Assembly (NCBI GenBank): GCA_036362985.1
Contig: JAYGXS010000003.1
Location: 4,941,618 to 5,005,617, forward strand
DNA from: Ligula intestinalis
Taxonomy: Eukaryota; Platyhelminthes; Cestoda; Diphyllobothriidea; Diphyllobothriidae
Direction of reading: 5' to 3'
Length of the DNA: 64,000 nucleotides
Positions 59,133 through 64,000 of the stretch are shown in pieces; the first letter of the stretch is position 1; each line of letters begins with the position of its first letter. A model generated the notes under the pieces. The model was given only the letters and a program-made list of their open reading frames with translations. It was not told the DNA's origin and made no database searches. The translations under genes were made by a program, and so were the position numbers.

Positions 59133-59688
59133 GTATGTAGGAAAAATTTCTTTGAGTGCCCTATTTGTACATATGTGCAGTGGTAGCAAAAAATTTGTTG
59201 CTTAGACTGTTGGCGAGGCCAGTTGTCCTGAGTAATAGGATGAAAATAGGAGCAGACAGTGAGAAAACTCCTCAGGGATTTTTAGGAGAAAAACTGTTGC
59301 CCTTGTGGGGGGAATGCGTGGGATTTAGGAGGAAAAAATGAGTTCCCACTAGGGGGGGGGGCATTGCAAAGGTTCCCAGGATCATCACCGTGTAGAAGCC
59401 ACGTCCTGATTTTTCCTTGCTGATTGCAGAGTCCGCCACGGAACTGGACAAACAGAGGCATCCGTCTAGATCGTCAACAGTCCGCTTTGGGTCGAACCAA
59501 GGGTGATCGTTTAGACCGGCTGGTCTGGCTGATAAGATCGCCAGCGGGTAATCACGGTACGCAGATAGCCAAGTAGGGTAGACCGCGGAGACCTTCGCAT
59601 GAGGCTATGCGTGGTAGGGCGTAATAAATAGCAAACGTTAATGGATATAAAAACCAATACTACTGAAAAATTGGAAGAAGTATTATTG

Positions 59689-61840
59689 TTATTGCAAATT
59701 GTCAGTTCCGATCCATCGTGCACTGCTATATCGATCAAGTTTTCGCTTAAAACCCTCTAACGATTCCGACATAACAACGTCCTGAGGAAGCGCATTCCAC
59801 GCTCCGACCACCCTTTTTGAAAAGAAGTGTTTCCGAGCGTCCAGCCTGGCCCCTGTCACCTTTAATTTGAGGGAATGACCCCTCAGATTCGTGGTCGTTG
59901 CTAATTCGAAAAAATCCCCTGATATAAGACAGCAGTCTTGAAGACGTAATACGCGGAATGCTAGTATCAGGTCCCCCGAATCTGCCTGTAGCGCAAAGGG
60001 AAGAGGTTGAGATTCGACAGCCGTGTTTCATAAGGCTGCGAGCCCTGCCCCATAACAAGTTTGGTTGCGCGCCGTTGTACCTTTTCCAGGATGTTGATGT
60101 CTTTCCTAGCCCAGGGTCTCCAAGCTTGAATAGCGGATTCTAGGTGCGGTCGTACGAAGGTTCCGAAGACTTTTGTGAAGCACTCTTCATTGAAGGTAGA
60201 AAAAGCTCGTTTGACGAGGTATAGGATCGACATCGCGGACTTGGCTACCTTTGTGCAATGCAGGGAGGGTTTAAGCGAGGGTGTGATCCAGACTCCCAAG
60301 TCTTTCTGGGCGTTCACTTCCTTCAATGGTATGTCATTCAGTCGGTAAGCCGTGCCGTTTGAAGAACCGCATTTGCCAACTCGAATGGTGGTGCACTTGC
60401 TCTCATTGAACGCTAAGAGCCAGTCCGCCGACCATTTTTGAAGTCTATTTAAATTTTCCCGTAAGTGCATTTCGTCAGCCGCAGTTCGAATTTCGCTCCA
60501 AAGTTTTATATCATCGGCAAACATGGCGATGCCGCAATCCAGTTCGCGGACACAGTCGTTGATGTAGATAACGAACAAAATAGGGCCGAGAACGGAGCCT
60601 TGGGGAACACCACTCTCAACCTCAACCTTGGCTGACTGTTTGTCGCTGATGTGGACAGTTTGCGAGCGACCGATTAGGAAGCTTTTTATCCACGTACGGA
60701 GCCTACCTCTTACTCCTATGCGGCTGACTTTATAAAGGAGGCGGTGGTGCGGCACGCTATCGAAAGCCTTTTTGAAGTCAATATAGACAGCATGCACTGA
60801 GTTTCCACTATCGACTGCCTCAGTCCACCGTTCTAAACAGTAGAGCAAGTTTGTAACGCAGGACCTACCTCTATGAAAACCATGCTGAGCATCCGATAGC
60901 AGATGGTTTTGCTCCAGGAACTGCATAAGTTGTTGCTTGATAATTTTTTCCATGATTTTGCAACAGACTGCAGTGAGGCTGACTGGTCGGTAGTTATTCG
61001 CTGAGACCCGGCTTCCCACCTTGTATAGCGGTGTAATCCTCGCGGATTTCCAATCTACTGGTAGGCATCCGGTTTCGAAGGAGGTTTGGAAGAGCATAGA
61101 GAGTGGTTTGGCCAACTTATTGACGAGCTCCTTCAAAATCTTGGCTGGTACGTTGTCAGGACCTGGTGACTTAGATTCTTTTAAGCTTAAGAGTTCCTTA
61201 AGAACAGCAGCCTCGGGGAATTGGACAGTCTCAAATACTGTATCCGCTTCGGTGTCGTCGGTGGGGTGATCGTATGCCGTTTCCTTTGTGTAGACTGATC
61301 GGAAAAATTTCGACAGATGATCAGCCTTCGCTTCATCATCTATCAAGTCTCTTCCCTCGGCGGTCCTTAGCAGAGGTATCGGATCCTTGTGGCCCGGTTT
61401 AGCAAGTCTGCTTCGAAAGCCCGTCTTGTTTTGAGAATAAGACCCTTGACCCTGTTTCTCTGAGTTTTGTAGGCACTGACAGATGCAGGAGTCCTGTCTG
61501 CTAGCATTTTTTTCCACAGCTTCCGCTTTTTGTTCACTTCTATTTTTAAGGCCTGCGTAAGCCATCGCGGTCTAGTGTTCACCTTTTGTCGCGAAATTGG
61601 ACAGTGGTTGTCGATGAGTCTGTGCAGTGTGGTCCGGAACGCTTCCCAGTCCGCATTTATGTTTCCAGAATATAGAGTTTCCTAATCGGCGTGCGTGAGT
61701 TCGGTCTTCATTCGATCGAAATCGCCTCGCCAAATATTTCGTCTGGCTGTTGAGGGTCTCTTCGGTATTGAGAATAACGAGTACTCCCATAGCAGTACAA
61801 CATGGTCGCTTTTACCTAGTGGTGGGAGACATGACACACT
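59689..61840 (-). pseudogene. LINE ORF2 remnant: linker, reverse transcriptase, C-terminal domain
   Basis: The linker holds NTRPRWLTQALKIEVNKKRK. The reverse transcriptase has PLYKVGSRVSANNYRPVSLT, AQHGFHRGRSCVTNLLY, YIDFKKAFDSVPHHRLLYKV, SGVPQGSVLGPILFVIYIND and FADDIKLW (FADD = complement of 60510-60521). The C-terminal part has LGVWITPSLKPS, ATKLVMGQGSQPYETRLSNL and, after the frameshift at 59973-59977, HFFSKRVVGAWNALPQDVV. The open frame reaches from 61565 to 59967, but its first ~55 codons are out of frame with the true protein because of the indel near 61385. All catalytic residues of the polymerase are intact. Few lesions suggest a relatively young copy. Confidence 0.9.
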
Positions 61841-61849
61841 TTGAACACA

Positions 61850-62855
61850 GTTAATAAGTTATCAGAGTTTTTAAGGTCAAAGCAGATTTGTATTCTTAAA
61901 AAGACCTCTCCTACACAGATGACTGTTTCGATTCCCTGTTATATTGCAAATTTAAAAAATGACAATCAACAAACTGGTTTTATCTTACAAAGGCTTTTTT
62001 GATAATAATAAGCAAAACCAGTCCTTAAGAAATAATATAGAAAGCATGGTTTTTGAGTATAATATCAATCTTATTCTGAACACTGTTAATTTGCAATCAA
62101 TGATTAATTGAAAGACAAGCAGATAACTCTACAAAGAAATGCTCCTAACGACGCTGTTTTGTATGCACCAAGCCTAAGAAAGCTCAGGTAGATTTACCGC
62201 CAACTGCTTTCACTCTACAAACTTTCTGTTGTGGACTCAAACCAGACACTAATGGATGAAATATTTCTATCAAAGTACAAGTCTTATCTTCTTAAATGTC
62301 TCAGATAACGACCACAAGTACAAATATTTTTTAATTTTACCCTTTTTCTGCCTACAAACTGGATCAAGCGCAGTAATATTTTTGTGTTAAACACGCAGCA
62401 GTATGTATGCTGTATTCAAAAGGGATGCTGCATAAACATGGTTTTATCTGCAACAAAGTATTGAACTCGTTTTTTTGTGTTGGTTTGGGTCTCACATGAC
62501 CTTTTGAAGAATTTTAAGACAGCCCTTTGAAGTATGCTTCTAAGAGAAAAATCATGGAAAAATTAGTCTATACTTGTAGGATCTACAATCCGCTTGATGA
62601 GCCCAAAGTGTAACAAATTTTAAAATAAACCTGATCAATTCATTATTCTGTTTTTTGTGGTATGTCGACATTGTATACAGGTACCGGATATTATCTGTGA
62701 GCGCTTAGAATTCAGAAAGTGTTGAAGTAAATAAAATTATTAGGAGCATATGAGTACTCACGAAATGGTTGGGTTTAAAAGTGTCAGAATTGCTAATTTG
62801 GCAAACAAGTTAGTTAACTCCAACAATGGCGAAATTGCCCACTGTGCACAATAAA
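61850..62855. other. AT-rich, nothing recognised
   Basis: No coding frame above background and no repeat related to the others in the window was identified. Confidence 0.5.
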
Positions 62856-62859
62856 CTTT

Positions 62860-63150
62860 ATGAGCTTACTATTGAGAATCTGCCTTTCAATGAGTGCATG
62901 TTGCAGAGTATGCCGTCGAAAACAATTTATTCTTATATACTTTGTAATCTCGAGCGGCATTTGTTTTTGGCGCACGGTGGCAAAGAATTACGTCATTGAA
63001 TAAATAATTTCCTCATAGGCAGTCTACCAGCCGTCAGCAAAGAATGGCTGCGCGAGAGAAAAAGACTGCTGTCTGACCGAATATCGCACCCTGGAGTTCT
63101 TCCATCGCAAAACAGAAATTTCAAATCTAAAAGGACATCCGTTTTGAAAA
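62860..63150 (+). repeat. Dispersed block D, long form, copy 2
   Basis: Aligns with 46840-47120: ATGCCGTCGAAA, CGCACGGTGGCAAAGAATTACG, then TCGCACCCTGGAGTTCTTCC and AAAGGACATCC. Non-coding. Confidence 0.55.
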
Positions 63151-64000
63151 ACCAAAAAAGTCGCGTATGCCGCCTGGTGCTTGAGTCATGGCTTGCTAAT
63201 CCACGGCCCACCGACGCGAAGGCTAAGGCAAGCTCAAGCAAGGCAGCAAACTACCGCCAACGAAAAATGAGTAAAAGCAGACTTGCGAAGAATCTGCCAA
63301 CTCGCTCGTTCGCTAGTCCCTCCCCTCTCCGTTTCCTGTGTTAATGCAAAGTCAATGCGACCGGGATTAAGGGAGGGTGTAGGTGACTGACGCGATAGTT
63401 ACTCAACACACGCTTACTTGACTCTGCAACCTCACTAGTTAGGTCCCCCTGCGTGCGGGTGTGTCATAAAGCCCATATTTAGAAGGAGCCATTGCAGCCT
63501 GACTCTCAGTCCTCCATCTCCTTCCATGCAAATACGCAAACAAACGCCTACTAGCAGAGCATAAGCGTATGTGGAACGCGTTTCTCGTCAGTTGACAAAC
63601 CCTCCAAGCCACAGCTTATAGTGTGCCGTGATAGATTCAAGCGCATCTGCTTTATCATAGTGAGAAAGCGCGCTTAAGTTTGCTCGCACTCTGCAACACC
63701 GTCTTGCGATCACCTGGCTGCGCAGACACCTGCGCTAAGGCCCCGGAACCCAAAAGGGAGCGGAATGCATACATCGACAGGGAATCGGAACCAAGAGAAT
63801 GTGTCAGCGCCTACCAGGCCGCAGAAATCCTGCTTTGTCGAAGTTTGGCATTGAATATGAATCGCAGAACAGGGAGGGTCTACCAACACGTGCAATGATA
63901 CATTTACCCCATACTCAGGAAAATTCTTCAACACAAGCACGCATGCTAACATTACTAGACGCAATCGCCTTTGGTTTTGGATTTCAGTGCGACCATTCTT
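63150..64000. other. GC-richer end of window, no supported gene
   Basis: The composition is higher in GC than the preceding 5 kb. Frames at 62993-63964 overlap on both strands and none has a recognisable domain. A gene starting beyond the window edge cannot be excluded. Confidence 0.4.

Larger units (their letters stand above)
59105..61840 (-). mobile_element. CR1/Jockey-like LINE, 5'-truncated, best preserved reverse transcriptase
   Basis: Starts on the minus strand inside the end of the endonuclease (LPPLGKSDHVVLLWEY near 61840-61780). It runs through the linker, reverse transcriptase and C-terminal region to a TAA at 59689-59691, then a 3' untranslated region. It probably ends in a (TACTGA)n tail (ATACTGATACTGATACTGAT on the minus strand at about 59108-59130). 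Three lesions were found: a TAG at about 61682-61684, a one-base frameshift near 61385, and loss of one G in a G run at 59973-59977. It is related to the LINE at 18.25 kb but in a different subfamily. Confidence 0.88.

Noticed and set aside
61390..61565. Start of the 532-codon LINE frame at 61565
   Set aside because: The true linker (RPRWLTQALKIEVNKK) is in another frame here. The first ~55 residues of the open frame are a by-product of an indel near 61385.

Overview
The window is eukaryotic and looks like repeat-rich, gene-poor intergenic or intronic DNA. I found no convincing host gene, tRNA, rRNA, CRISPR array or bacterial-type operon. Every recognisable coding signal comes from a transposable element: two CR1/Jockey-like LINE lineages, at least eight fragments of Penelope-like elements (PLE; reverse transcriptase plus GIY-YIG endonuclease), two DDE transposase fossils of the Tc1/mariner type, and two tRNA-derived SINE heads. 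This mix is typical of flatworm genomes, especially tapeworms and flukes. That assignment is an inference from element style; no host gene confirms it. A 100-base run of N at 52810-52909 is an assembly gap.

Layout. From 0-6.5 kb there is no gene, only a hammerhead-like motif (632-665) and a PLE endonuclease remnant (5210-5551). A fold-back PLE copy lies at 6603-7400. From 7.4-14.8 kb there is a TA microsatellite, an unclassified GC-richer block and the first copies of several dispersed repeats (named C, U and E here). From 14.9-21.9 kb two LINE copies in opposite orientation surround a mariner-like transposase fossil. From 22.3-35.9 kb there are three copies of the large repeat U, two of them interrupted by fold-back PLE insertions (30788-32443 and 33248-34093). 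A PLE on the minus strand with an inverted terminal repeat occupies 35.9-37.5 kb. From 37.5-44.2 kb there is AT-rich DNA with a SINE head, a 201-bp tandem duplication and repeat B. From 44.2-54.7 kb there are more PLE fragments, two of which share a junction with a transposase fossil, plus further U copies and the gap. At 55.9-57.7 kb there is a fold-back DNA element with a 729-bp tandem duplication. At 59.1-61.8 kb lies the best preserved LINE reverse transcriptase on the minus strand. The remainder is featureless.

The strongest observations are three. (1) Three related PLE copies are snap-back structures: the 3' end of the element appears twice in inverted orientation around a small core, and each unit is bounded by direct repeats of 12-13 bp. 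Matching empty sites exist in another U copy of this same window. (2) A tract of about 620 bp looks identical between two inverted LINE copies that are diverged on both sides of it. (3) Hammerhead-ribozyme-like cores recur at PLE ends and in the U repeats. All comparisons were made by eye, so boundaries of repeats are approximate, usually to within 10-50 bases.
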